This document shows, in pieces, positions 10,384 to 22,680 of a DNA stretch of 60,000 nt. The stretch is taken from NCBI RefSeq assembly GCF_032854445.1, contig NC_088295.1, forward strand, positions 5,584,501 through 5,644,500, given 5' to 3'. Source of the DNA: Liolophura sinensis. Lineage: Eukaryota; Mollusca; Polyplacophora; Chitonida; Chitonidae. The position numbers and the translations under genes are program-made. Below the pieces are notes generated by a model. That model had not been told where the DNA came from. It saw nothing but the letters and a program-made list of their open reading frames with translations, and did no database searches. How positions within the stretch are numbered: position 1 is the first letter of the stretch; each line of letters starts with the position of its first letter.

Positions 10384-10905
10384 GTGGACCCTTATTACAG
10401 ATTACATCAGGCTCCATTACACATTGCATGGAGCTTAATATTACAGATTATATTTGGCTTCATAACAGATTACATAGGGCCTCATTACAGACTACATGGA
10501 GCCGCATTACAGACTACATGGAGCCTCATTGCAGATTACATGGGGCCTCATTACAGACTACATGAAGCTTCATTACAGATTACATGGGGCCTCATTACAG
10601 ACTACATGAAGCCTCATTATTGATTACATGGGGTCTCATTATAGATTACATGGGGCCTCATTACAGACGACATTGAGCCACATCAGAGTTTGCATGAGGC
10701 CTCTTTACAGACTACATGAAGCCTCATTATAGATCACATAGGGTCTCAATATAGATTAAATGAGGCCTCATTACAGATTACAGTGGACCTCATGACAGAC
10801 TACATGGAGCCTCATTGAAGATTGCATGGGGACCCATTACAGACTACATGGAACTTCATTACAGATTAGATAGGTCCTCTTTACAGATTACATTGCAGAT
10901 TATTT
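10384..10905. repeat. 22-bp minisatellite array
   Basis: About 24 units like GATTACATGGGGCCTCATTA+CA alternate GATTACATGGGGCCTC with GACTACATGAAGCCTC. It grades directly into the 88-bp array to its right. Confidence 0.95.
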
Positions 10906-11786
10906 GAGGCACTGCCACTGTTTACATGATTTCTTGTTACCTATTACACCAGACCTTTTTACAAAGGATCTAGGACCGCATAACAGATTATATGGGATGC
11001 TGTCACTGTTTACATGATTTCTTGTTACAGATTACATCAGGCCTTTTTACAAGGGATCTAGGACCGCATTACAGATTATATGGGATGCTGTCACTGTTTA
11101 TAGGATTTCTTGTTTCAGTTTACATCAGGCCTTTTTACAAGGGATCTACGACCACATTACAGATTATATGGGATGCTGTCACTGTTTACATGATTTCTTG
11201 TTACAGATTACATCAGGCCTTTTTACAAGGGATCTAGGACCGCATTACAGATTATATGGGATGCTGTCACTGTTTACATGATTTCTTGTTACAGATTACA
11301 TCAGNNNNNNNNNNNNNNNNNNNNNNNNNNNNNNNNNNNNNNNNNNNNNNNNNNNNNNNNNNNNNNNNNNNNNNNNNNNNNNNNNNNNNNNNNNNNNNNN
11401 NNNNNNNNNNNNNNNNNNNNNNNNNNNNNNNNNNNNNNNNNNNNNNNNNNNNNNNNNNNNNNNNNNNNNNNNNNNNNNNNNNNNNNNNNNNNNNNNNNNN
11501 NNNNATGATTTCTTGTGACAGATTACATCAGGCCTTTTTACTAGGGATCTAGGACCGCATTACAGATTATATGGGATGCTGTCACTGTTTACATGATTTC
11601 TTGTTACAGATTACATCAGGCCTTTTTACAAGGGATCTAGGACCGCATTACAGATTATATGGGATGCTGTCACTGTTTATAGGATTTCTTGTTCCAGATT
11701 ACATCAGGCCTTTTTACAAGGGATCTAGGACCGCATTACAGATTATATGGGATGCTGTCACTGGTTGCATGATTTCTCATTATTGA
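10906..11786. repeat. 88-bp higher-order tandem repeat (4 x 22 bp)
   Basis: The units start at GGACCGCA on 10973, 11061, 11149 and 11237, exactly 88 bp apart, and resume after the gap. Each 88-mer is four diverged 22-mers beginning GATTATATGGGATG, GTTTACATGATTTC, GATTACATCAGGCC and AGGGATCTAGGACC. The array thus evolved from the adjoining 22-bp array by amplification of a four-unit block. Confidence 0.95.
11305..11504. other. Assembly gap of 200 N
   Basis: A run of exactly 200 N inside the 88-bp array. The round length suggests a placeholder, so the true copy number is unknown. Confidence 0.98.
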
Positions 11787-13020
11787 AGAGACAGTGTTTT
11801 ATACATCTAGACCATTGACCAATTAGTGATTGCCCTCAGAAGTGCACATTTACATGTGTGGACATTGTGGCTATCCACTATTCCATCATTCTCAGCATCT
11901 TGTGATGCAAAAGACTCCAATGGATATTTGAATGTAAATTTTAACAGCAAATTTGGCAGTGAAAGTAACAGTACTTGATTTGCATATAGAGATGCAGTAG
12001 ATGTAGTGCCGTCCTGTTATATGGTGACGTCTCTTTACTTGTACTTCACTTCAGAATAATCACTGCAATTTAACATGGTATAATAAATAGTGTTATGAAA
12101 TGTAGCGAGAGAGGAGAATTTTTTTTCCCCCTTTTTTCTACATCCTCCTCCTTACGCCACCATTTCATATCCTAGAAATCTGAAGCCAGCATCTCTCTTT
12201 ATCACCTGAACTTTCACGTCTGTTAAAGCTGTTAGTATGCTAAGTCAGCTGGAGGATAAACCCTCCTTTTTTCTTCTTATTATGGAGTTATTGAGTCATG
12301 GATGACTTTTGCTGAGAGGCAAACTCACTAAGGATAAGGACTAGAGCTTTAGATAATTTTATTTTCAGTAATTGCTAATTTTAGAAAGATAGATTTTGAT
12401 TTGGGTGTTGTGTAGCACTGATAACTCTAAAGAGGACATGGCCACATGTATCGGCTTTCAGACCTGGATATGCTCATGGACAGATCTGAGGTTATACACT
12501 TGGCAAGTCCGTGGTACGAACACTGGATATGGTTAGAGATGGAAGGAGAAAACAAGCACATGCAGATATTTAAATTGAGAAAAGCACAATGCTTTAGAAC
12601 AGTATTTTTCTGTCAAGTAGTAGAGGAATGCAAAAGCTAAGGTACATACAAAATGATAATGTAGATATCAGGATGGCGAGTCTGTTTAGTGGTGAGTTGC
12701 TGGGTTTGGCGACTGTTAGCTCCTCAGTGGAGTGTGAGGATGCCCACGGAGCTGCATTGACTGCAGGCTCATTATTTAAACCTTTAACACTTGGCTGGCT
12801 TTACCATCGATTCCACACTGTTCAAGTCTCCAGTCACCAGTAATTAATTTCACTCCACCACTCATGTTCTCGGATATAATGAGATCAATCTTTTTGGGCT
12901 TAAGTTCTCCTCTCAGTAATGTTTTATTCATGAAGACTGCTTGTCTTTAAATTGTCTTAACCAGAGATAAAGGTGAGTGGTGGAATAAAATATGTGAAAT
13001 TCAGCTCTTATCAGAATCTA
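11787..13020. other. Intronic stretch, nothing recognised
   Basis: A T/C-rich tract lies at about 12120-12160. A short ATG frame at 12673 runs six codons into a donor-like GTGAGT at 12692, but in phase 1, so it does not fit the PKA RI exon structure. Confidence 0.45.
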
Positions 13021-13850
13021 CTTTCCCCTGATAACTGAGTGACTGTCCATTTCACAGTCAAGGATGTGGGAATAACTGGGCCTAGTTTGATACAGCCAGC
13101 TGATAACTGGGTGACTGTCCATTTCACAGTCAAGGATGTGGGAATAACTGGGCCTAGTTCGATACAGCCAGCTGATAACTGGGTGACTATCCATTTCACA
13201 GTCAAGGATGTGGGAATAACTGGGCCTAGTTTGATACAGCCAGCTGATAACTGGGTGACTGTCCATTTCACAGTCAAGGATGTGGGAATAACTGGGTCTA
13301 GTTCGATACAGCCAGCTGTTAACTAAGTAGCAGTCTATTTCACAGTCAAGGATGTGGGAATAACTGGGCCTAGTTCGATACAGCCAGCTGATAACTGGGT
13401 AGCAATCAATTTCACAGACAAGGATGTGGGAGTAACTGGGCCTAGTTCGATACAGCCAGCTGATAACTGGGTAGCAGTCAATTTCACAGACAAGGATGTG
13501 GGAGTAACTGGGTCTAGTTCCATACAGCCATCTGATAACTGGGTGGCAGTCTATTTCACAGACAAGGATGTGGGAGTAACTGGGTCTAGTTCCATACAGC
13601 CATCTGATAACTGGGTGGCAGTCAATTTCACAGACAAGGATGTGGGAGTAACTGGGTCTAGTTCCATACAGCCATCTGATAACTGGGTGGCAGTCTATTT
13701 CACAGTCAGGAAGGTTGAAAAAATATAATTATAGCTCTATACAGCCCTGATAACTGGGTGGCTGTCCATTTCACTGTCAAAGATGTGAGAATATTTCGGC
13801 CTGACTCCATACAGCCCTGATAATTTGGTGGCTGTCAATTTCACAATCAG
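13021..13850. repeat. 72-bp minisatellite array
   Basis: About eleven units are anchored by GGAATAACTGGGCCTAG at 13069, 13141, 13213 and so on at 72-bp spacing. The last two or three units are diverged. The frame stays open on the + strand for most of the array because 72 is divisible by 3, giving a 24-residue period with FTVKDVGITG. A stop splits it near 13326, and no ATG with exon signals precedes it, so it is annotated as a repeat. Confidence 0.96.
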
Positions 13851-15400
13851 GTGCGTACACATGTGAATGATTGAGTTGGAAGCACTTCATCAGGGGTTGA
13901 ATTATAAGAAATTTTGTGGGTACACATAGATTTACAAAATGGCTGCACAGGTAAACTTTTGGGGGAATACTGGATGAACGATGACATAATCATAAGGTAA
14001 TGATAATGAAGATGATTCCTCTGTCCACACCAATTTTCCAAAATACCGGGATAAAAATAAAAGAAATCAAGTGTCATTTGCATAATCTGACAGTTTTAAG
14101 CTTTATTTCTTTTTTAATCATCAGAACTACAGACGTTCAGATGTTATGGCACAATAAGTCCTATGTTCACCTTCTGACGACGCATGTTGGTGTGAGTGTG
14201 TCTTCAAGGGTGAAAGCAGCGATTAAGTGGGTTACATCAGAAAGCTGCTAATGTATTGTGGATAGCTATGGTGTATGAGCCATTGGGGATCACAGATGCA
14301 GTCAATCGCTTCTCTAAGACTTTCCCTCATCGGTTGTATTATCTGGAAGCAATCAACGGGACTGTATAAATGAAACCATTAGCTGACACCTGTGACAAAC
14401 AGTTCATATCCATGGCCTGGACTAATAGTTTCTGTGAGAGTAATCCATTAAGCACTCCCTGATTCCCCTTGTTTGATGATGGACACATAGCTGTATGCCC
14501 TAGCGTCCACATAACATGCGCCTGGGCCACACTTCAACCTGCTTACAGCTCGCTTCACAATCAATAGCCATTAATACCAGCTTAAATTGTCCAGCCTGAT
14601 TGCTACAGAGTGGTTCGACGCCTTCTATACACTTCTTGAGACTGTTTTTGTTTTATACCCATCCATAATATGGATGTTTGCCATAAAGACTGTGAATTGA
14701 TGGCCTGTCACATTTACAGGCATCTTCTTGTAGCAGCATGTTGTAATGTGCTTTGTGGAGGCAGTGCCTCTACAGGAGGTCAGCCTGATCAAGATTCTCG
14801 CTAGTTGACAAGCCACAATTGTTCACAGCTGTATTGTACATGCACATGGATGCTTGCTCAAGCCCAAGTATTTGTACTCAGCTTCACAGATACTTTCATC
14901 ACCAGACTGATATACACACGCAGACTTGACCTTTGGGTATTGTTATAGCAGGTGCCATTAGTCCATCAGGCTGTCTGTCCTTTGCACTGTCTGTCCTGTC
15001 CATCTGCTTGCAAATATGTGCAATGTCTTTTGCAATCCACCAAGTCATAAGGAGAACCATATTCATTTTCAGCAGCCTTAACCTATGTTTTCAAGATTAT
15101 AAAGAGGTGAGGGGGGAGGTGTAAAGTTAGATTATCTCTTAGTCTCTGATACTTAATCATATTTACTAAACTTACTTAAACCACATGTGCACTTATAGCC
15201 ATTTTGCGGACCCCAATTCAATTTTGGTGACTGGAATACTTTTTCAATGTCAGCAGTTTCAGTTTATTTAAACAGTCTATTGAAGACACAGTATCTTAGG
15301 CTTATTATCTATATCTAGGTGAAACGTGAGGATAAAAGTGATGTTCCAATCCCACATGTAGCTCAGCTGGATGACCTCATACTAGTCAACTTTTAACATT
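13851..15400. other. Intronic stretch, nothing recognised
   Basis: Unique-looking sequence with no exon, RNA or repeat that I can support. Confidence 0.45.
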
Positions 15401-15404
15401 CCTC

Positions 15405-15454
15405 CGTCACGCAACAAGACAATGACGTCATACAACATCTCATGTACGACGTCA
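15405..15454. promoter_or_regulatory. Cluster of CRE-like sites
   Basis: A half-site CGTCA lies at 15405-15409, a perfect TGACGTCA at 15423-15430 and a near-perfect CGACGTCA at 15447-15454, all within 50 bp. The cluster is 7.6 kb upstream of exon 1B in the same transcription unit. A CREB/ATF-bound enhancer is a reasonable inference. Confidence 0.4.
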
Positions 15455-15700
15455 CACTTCATGTGCAAGTCTGTGAAGGTCTGTGCTAAAAACATGACTT
15501 GAACTTGATCAAATACACAAAATCATGATATTGTCAAAATATAAATAATAAAAAGAATATTACCCAGTGAAGGTTGAATATCAAAAATATTTTTCTCGTA
15601 AAATGTCTCTAGTCTTACGGGTTATCATTTCCATCTCTCACTCGAAAAATATTTACAGTATTCAACCTGTACTGTGCATGAGCCTTTATTTATCACAAGG

Positions 15701-15830
15701 ATTTATTTATTTGGTTGGTGTTTTACGCTGTTGTACTCAAGAATAGTTCACTTATACGACGGAGGCCTGAGCACTATGGTGGGACAAAACCCGGAAGAGA
15801 TAGGGGGAAACTCACTAGCAGTGACCACGA
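15701..15830 (-). mobile_element. Truncated family A SINE, minus orientation
   Basis: Starts ATTTATTTATTTGGTTGGTG and carries diverged ACTCAAGAATAGTTCACTTA and ATGGTGGGAC words of the central domain, then decays. The tRNA-like head is absent. Confidence 0.8.
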
Positions 15831-16897
15831 AGCCTATTTGTCTCAATGACCTTGATCTGGACCTACTTTTGCAGCATAGTTTTCCATGATTGTACATGTA
15901 TGCTCTATGTACTGTATGTAGTTCTGTCCTGTCGCATGCAAATAGGTGTAGTAAAAGAAATGAAATCATAGTGGCAGACTGAAAAACACAGGGCCTGTTT
16001 ACTGGAAGGATGGTTAACCTTATACAGCTTTGAGCAATTTCAAAGAGTTGACCTAGTGTTTATTTCTGGCTTATTTTATTCAGATGAGAACTCTTACATT
16101 ATGCAGATTGGTTAACGTTTAATTGCAGGAAGAGGAGAACACATCTTTGATTAAAGTACATATATATGTTATTGGCAGTCTCAGTCACTGTACTACCTGA
16201 AGGGCAAATCCGGTAAACATTCTAACATGTGTAACTTCTGCTAACTGTCAGCATGCATTATAGTTTGAAGAAAGAAGGAAGTTAAATTGCATTGGGTGCA
16301 CATAAGACAGGCTTGACAGTGGTAATCTGAACTTGAATTTATTAGCGCATTGAAAAGTAGCCTTGACGCTGTTGATATGGTATGGTTTGTGGATCTTGGC
16401 TGTGGCTAGCACTTCTCGTTCTGGGTCTGTGTATTTACTATTAGTGAACATCCTCCTGCTCAAATGTCTTGTCTTGAATTCTTGCTTGCCTGCAGACAAT
16501 TAATTCTCAGATGAATGTGGAAAGTTAGTTCATGTGTTACCTTTTATTATTAGTTCATGTTGGAATGTAGGCTTCCTGTATTTGGCATAAGACGTTGAAC
16601 CATGTGAACTCAGTACATTACATGCATCAGTCTGTATTTAATGAGACACATGTATATGTGTCAGTCATAGTTGGCTATGATACATTGTTTCAGATCTGTC
16701 ATAAAACGTGTCAAGTGCATATCAACCCCCGTACTTAACCTGATACAATTCTTGAAATCTGTCACATGATGTGATAATTAGCACACCTTCAGGGCTTGTC
16801 CCCAGAGGCCCTGTATTCATATTAATATCCACATGTATAATGTAGGAATTGTAATCATTAGCTTTCTAGGCTCCCAGAGATTTTATCCACATTCACA

Positions 16898-17010
16898 TTA
16901 TTTATTTATTTGATTTATGTTTTGTGTCAAGCTCCATTATATTTCACTTGTAAACATGAAGGTGGTCAGGCTTATGCATGAAAGGAAACCACAACACTTC
17001 ACTCAGTACC
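16898..17010 (-). mobile_element. Decayed family A SINE fragment, minus orientation
   Basis: ATTATTTATTTATTTGAT followed by a diverged TATTTCACTTGTAAACATGA and GGTGGTCAGGCTTATGCATG matches the SINE tail and central domain at low identity. The right boundary is uncertain. Confidence 0.55.
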
Positions 17011-17150
17011 TGACAAACCTCTTGACTTAATGGGATACAGAATCGATGCTGTTTGGCAGACAATGGAGATAGGGTTTCCTGGGTTGAATCTTAGAGCCTT
17101 GGTCACGCTTGAATAAACGTACTATACCTAAAATTTAGCTTGGGCAAGGT

Positions 17151-17396
17151 ATATAGCCTGGGCTTGCCTATCTCTTACACCAGTCAATCAGAATCAACAA
17201 GGCATTTAGCCTGGACTTACCTATCTCTCACACCAGCCAATCAGAATCGACAAGTCATAGCCTTGACTTGCCTATCTCTCACACCAGCCAATCAGAATCA
17301 ACAAGGCATATAGCCTGGACTTGCCTATCTCTCACACCGGCCAATCAGAATCGACAAGACATATCCTGGACTTGACTTTCTCTCACACCAGCCATT
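17151..17396. repeat. 53-bp tandem repeat containing CCAAT motifs
   Basis: About five units of 51-53 bp, each with CCTATCTCTCACACCAG and CCAATCAGAATC, at 17167, 17220, 17271, 17324 and about 17375. Three or four units carry an exact CCAAT pentamer. Confidence 0.9.
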
Positions 17397-19264
17397 GAAA
17401 ATCGATTCTCTATCCCTTTAAAGGCTCACTTTAAATAGCTGATTGCCATGTGGGTGTTCATTCATATGATAAAACTTTGCGCAAAATGTTAATGTCGGCT
17501 GTTATTGCCTGTATTTGTTCTTCTATTTTGTATCAAGTGCTTACTGAAAAATATAATGTTGCATATAATTCCGTGAAAGAAAATTTAATGTTCTTCAAAT
17601 GTAAAGCTGTAGGCCTATATAGGCTATATTAAAGTCGCATGCCATGGCACATGGCAAATTTTAATGTTTTGTACTGTGCTACCGGCGATTGTTTCATTGT
17701 TTGTTCTATAAGTGAAAATAAATGCCACCTACATGTACCCACCTTTGTATGAAAGGCCACGAATTAAATTTGGTAATAATGCTTTAGATCGGTTAAAGGT
17801 TATGATGATGCGACATGTTGGATTGCAGCAAGCGTTTTTTTTTTTTTTTTTTTTTTTTTTTCTCCAAATAGAATTTGTGCGGTAAATTTCATGCTGTTGT
17901 AACTTCTATGGTTCTTATTTATTGTTGGTTGTCACTAGTCGCTTGCACAAATAAACTCATAACAAACATCATAACAAGTGATCTAAACTGAGAACTATAG
18001 TATGGTTATCCTGTAATTGGAGCAGCCAAAATGAGAAACGACCACGTGGAAACAGTGATGAAGTCACAGCTCACTAGGCTACTGTACAGGGCAGAACATT
18101 TATGTAACAGATCTGTAAATAAAAAAATATAACAAAAACAATGCAGACTTCAGAAAAATTCATTTGTTATAAACATTTCTATTTATGTTATGAAATACAA
18201 GAATCTTCATAAACACTGGCAACTGTCTTTTCCCATTGTAATTGCTTGTAGGGTTTGTAGGCCTACCGGTACTTAAAGGCAACTGGCAGTGACCTCTTAG
18301 ATTACTATGCACTTAACTTATGCATTTTTCCCCCCCCAACAAGTGCATGATAAGAGAGGTGTAGTTACATTGTATATTGTCTTAACTGATCCTTAAGTAA
18401 TTTTGGAGGCGCATATCATCTGCTGACGATACATTGGGATGTTGGGACACTTTCAGATTAACTTCAAATTGCTCGGGGAAGTGTGGATCTCGTGGGACAT
18501 TTTCACAGCACAAACAGGAACACTTGCATGAGGAAAAATGTTTAAAATGATGCCCAGTATGTTTCATGTGTATTGTGTACCTGCATGAAAAATACAAGCA
18601 GGTACTCACTACTCATTGGACCAAGCCCAGTAATAAGTACATGTAAGCTTGGTTGAACTTGGTGGGATTTCAGAAGAGTTATCATTGATTTTAAACCTTT
18701 TATGTAAGCAAACATAATGAATGACATTTGTTATCTGGAACATTTTCCCTAAGTATTTGTTGAGCAAGGGAATAACACCATTTGAAATGGTTGAGTTATT
18801 TGGAAAATTAGATCCAAAAAATGCTCCGACTGTCTCAGAAACCAGAGCTTGCAGGGCCCTAGACGGAGTGGGCTGGGATAGTGGATACACTTTTTCAGTC
18901 TTGACTTAGCCACTGGTCATCTAACATCAAAGGATACATGAAGTGCTTGTTTTTTGTATCTGGATATGCACCTTAGAATGTGTCCTAATGTGTAGAAGTT
19001 CAAATAAAGCTTCACATCTTTCTTCTTTGGCCATAAAAATTGCTGTAAAGTACAATTTTCAGTGGTCATTCTGAAAATCAAATTGCCTGCAGTCTTGATT
19101 GTTGTCAACAATGACAACTGTCAAAACAAGTCTGGAAAGCACTCAGTAATTCATGGATGATAAGCAGCATAAAATAGAGGGGTTATTAAGAGCTATAAGC
19201 CATGCTTTAAAACCAATTTTTATTTTTGGTCATTTTCTGCCATAACATTTTTCATTTCCCTTAA
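17397..19264. other. Intronic stretch with a poly-T tract
   Basis: A T tract of about 30 bases lies at 17830-17861. It could be the tail of a decayed minus-strand retroelement, but no adjoining body was recognised. The rest is unique-looking. Confidence 0.45.
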
Positions 19265-19845
19265 TGGTGGAGAAAACATAAGAAAAAGTTCAGATGAAAG
19301 AGTGCAAAAAGTTATTCCTAAATACAGTCTTCAATATTTCTTCTGATTTTTCCTTAAGGGGAAAGACACTTGAAAATAATTTTTGTATCATGGGTATTTG
19401 TGGCCACCTTTTGGTATTCATAGTCTTTGTTTAATAATGTCATAAATGAGGATGTAACACAGGTTTAATAAATATTTTTGCACTAGAATTTGTTCTTTTC
19501 AGCTAACAAATGTATTAAACCTCAGTTTGGATCATATCTATACTTTTATTATGTTCATAAATATTATTATAATTTAGGATAAATGTATATGTTTCATTGT
19601 AAACAACAAATTTAAATTCAAATAAAGTTATTAGACAAGCATCACATCCTTATTTAGAACGTTTTAATGCAACAGCGACATATACCAAAAGTTGGCCCCA
19701 AATACCCACCATACAAAAATATTTTCAAATACCCTTTCTCTTGAAAAAAAAAATCCAAAAAAATATTAAAGATCATATTTGCAAATAAGTTCTGATGCTC
19801 TTTCATCTGATTTTGGCATCATTTTTATGTTTTTTTCTCCTTTAA
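19265..19845. repeat. Long imperfect inverted repeat (foldback structure)
   Basis: The left arm, about 19265-19475, and right arm, about 19630-19845, are reverse complements at an estimated three quarters identity. Shared words include CAGATGAAAGAG, TTTTGTATxxTGGGTATTTG, CCAACTTTTGGTAT and AAATxAGGATGT. The 150-bp centre is AT-rich. It may be two copies of one repeat inserted head to head, or a foldback transposon. Confidence 0.8.
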
Positions 19846-20124
19846 ATTTATAATCTTTGTTTTAGTGTAGGTCTACATGTACAGTTTGTACTTGTACATG
19901 GCAGATTAGCAACCCGCTTTCTTATAATCCTTATTAGGCTTTCAACCTTCTTGTTAGCCTTCAGATTAGTTTTCTTCTTTTCTGACGATGCCAGAAAGTG
20001 CATGTCCCAGCTGTTAACTTTCTACACCTATTCATTACCAAATTGCTTGGGCTACCTGCTGGAGTAAAAAACTTTACGCATCTGTGGCCCACTTTTTGGC
20101 CATATTTGAACAGTATGGAAATGT
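19846..20124. other. Intronic stretch, nothing recognised
   Basis: AT-rich sequence without exon or repeat signals that I can support. Confidence 0.4.
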
Positions 20125-20300
20125 AAAAGTTTTCCTCCAGAACCGCTGAGCCGATTACATTGAAAACTGATATGCATGTACAAGATTACTAGGGTTATCA
20201 GGATTGAAAATTTCATGCACATGTGGAAGCTCGCTATTGGTCATTTTAGTCATGTGATGACCTGTGGATGAATTTTGAAAAAACAAGATGGCAATTAGAT
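20125..20300 (+). repeat. Dispersed repeat related to the right end of the window
   Basis: Words AACCGCTGAGCCGATTACAT, GAAGCTCGCTATTGGTCA and GTCATGTGATGACC match, in reverse complement, the last 140 bases of the window, which include AGCGAGCTTCTAC and GGTCACATGACA. It is an unclassified non-coding repeat. Confidence 0.7.
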
Positions 20301-22680
20301 GTAGTTTGGCCTGCTGAATACGTACATGGTTTTAGGTTTTTTCCTGTGATGTATAGTTTTTCTTTACATTGCAATTATAGCCCATTTTAGTGTCATTTTT
20401 CAGAAGTCAGGAGAGCGAACACGGTAATGGCTATGAATATTGCCCCTAGCAGTCACCGGCTCAAATCCAGTTCATTTTTGCCAATCTTTGTTCTCGTTTT
20501 TTTGTTCAGCTACCATGAAATTATAAGGCACACAACTACCAGTCCTATCATTGTAAGTCCTTGTAAGTCGCTGAACCATTGTTACCAAATTCATTTCTGA
20601 TTGAAGTATGTACTCTGTATTGTATTGCTGAAATAGTTTTGTTTTCGTTGAAAATAAGAGATCTGGTGTCGACAGGTTACGTAATCAGTTTAAGATAATT
20701 TAATTGTTCAGAGAGTTTATTGTCTAATATGTATTACGTCGATTGTTTTGCTCATATTAAAAAGACCTGTGGTCTTTTTCAAAATAGCATAGAACTGATA
20801 GATTTGAACGGCCTGTGGTGGAGAAAAAGGAAAGTTGTAGAAAGTGGATGCTAAAAGCTGTGTGTACAGACCGTTTGGAAGCCGTATAACTGCAAGCATT
20901 TGTTGTTTTGTTTTGTAACCACATGCAGTTGTCAAGGTTATGTATAGAGCTTCATTAGTACAGTGAGTTTCTTGTGTTTTGCCTAATGAATTTACTTACG
21001 TGTATATTCATTCATCAATAACTATCTTGATTGGTCTGCCCGAAACAGGTGCTCGTGTATTCATTACATAAACATCTTGGCAAAGGTGAAAAGGGCACTT
21101 TTTTCCAGAGCCAAATGATGACACAAGTTTGTACACCTGGTGTGTCTTATGTATTATATAAGTGTGAAAATAAGCTAGAGTATATGAGGTTTTACACTCT
21201 GTTTATGTACCAGTCAGCATCAGTAATTAACCTACTTGCACGCATAATGTTGCCTTCAAAGTATTTTATTATTTATGTGGTCTATGATTATACTTCATAC
21301 TCATTAACTTTATACACACACCATTGCAGCCTCATTGATCAGTTTCATATATAGTGCTGCTGTTATTATGTGAAATGTCACATCGTAATGCAGTCAGGTA
21401 TAATAGGTAAATGAGGTATCTGTATCCTCAGTAGATATTTCCATTAATCAAAGTTATTGGTTACATGTATGTACAGGTAGAGATAATTGCTTTGGTATCA
21501 GCCGCTGATGTAGGAGAGCATTACTGTCTTCTGCCGCAGTGAGCTTAATGCATAAGCAGACACACATTCGTTTATTGGCGACATTGTTTTTTCTCTTTTT
21601 TTTCAGCATTAATAGAGAGGAATAGACGAATGCCTGAATGGCCATAGAATGACCCTAACTAGGGTGCTAGACACCAAGTACATATACATGTACTAAGTAG
21701 CTGTTAGTTGTAGAAGGAGGAGGTGTTGGAAAAGAGGGTGGGGAGTGGAGAGATGGGGACTAGTTAAGGTGTTGCCTACAGTGTGAGCTAGGAATGGGAA
21801 GTTCCCAGATGTCTTGTCTCTCCATTATGGAAGACAGTCTTAAATCTAGTTGTCTTAATTGTCTGTCCTGTGGAGACCCTCTAAAATCCAATTTCACGTA
21901 ACGACTGAGTGAGATAGCAAATTTCATTAAATCAAATCTCTACCTGAATATATCAATGAGGCACACTCAGTAATTAATGCGAATTTGTGGTTGAACTGTC
22001 AGTAGCCTATAAAATATCCTGATAAAAGGATAAAAAAAAATGAAAAGAAACTTGTCCAGCTGCATATGTATGCTACATTTTTGATAGAGGAACTACTGGA
22101 GGGGTCTCAAATGTCGACCATAATGCAGCTGTCTCCTGGGCTGTCAATGTGCTTTGCTGACTTAACACCTTTGAGTGTGTAAATTAACAAGTAGCAGGTG
22201 CTAGTGTACATACCTGTATTTCCATTTTGCACAATCATGTTTTTCTGGGATACATATTAGTATGTGTAATGGTGGAAGTGGTAATGTGGTAAATGGGTGG
22301 CACCCAGCCTATGGGGCCTCAGCCATGTGTGAATGGTAGTGGAGAGATGTTAGTGTTCCACATTACTGGCTCCTGCCTAGAGGTGCCTCTGCCAGTGTCC
22401 TGTGTGCCCCAGCGACAGTAACTACTGGACAGTTTTAGGAGGAAGTTCGCTGTGGTAAGAAGATCTTCCACTGGTCAGTGCAGTACACAGACAACAGTAA
22501 CGGTCCTTAACTATTTGTAAATATCTGGTCGTCCTGTATCACTTTTTCTGTGTACAGAATATTGATCATAAGCCAGTGTAAAAGGCAGTCTGTGTGTGTG
22601 TTGGAGGCAGTGAAGCAGTAATTCTGAGCTGTGGAGGGAGGGCCAGGGGTATTTGTTGTGGAGAAGTCCTGCTGGTTAGG
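20301..22680. other. Intronic stretch, nothing recognised
   Basis: Unique-looking sequence. It becomes less AT-rich towards the right, approaching the exon 1B region. A TACATGTA palindrome occurs near 21465 and 21685. Confidence 0.4.

Noticed and set aside
12673-12692. ATG frame running into a strong GTGAGT donor
   Set aside because: It ends in phase 1, so it cannot join the shared PKA RI exon in frame, and it is only six codons long.
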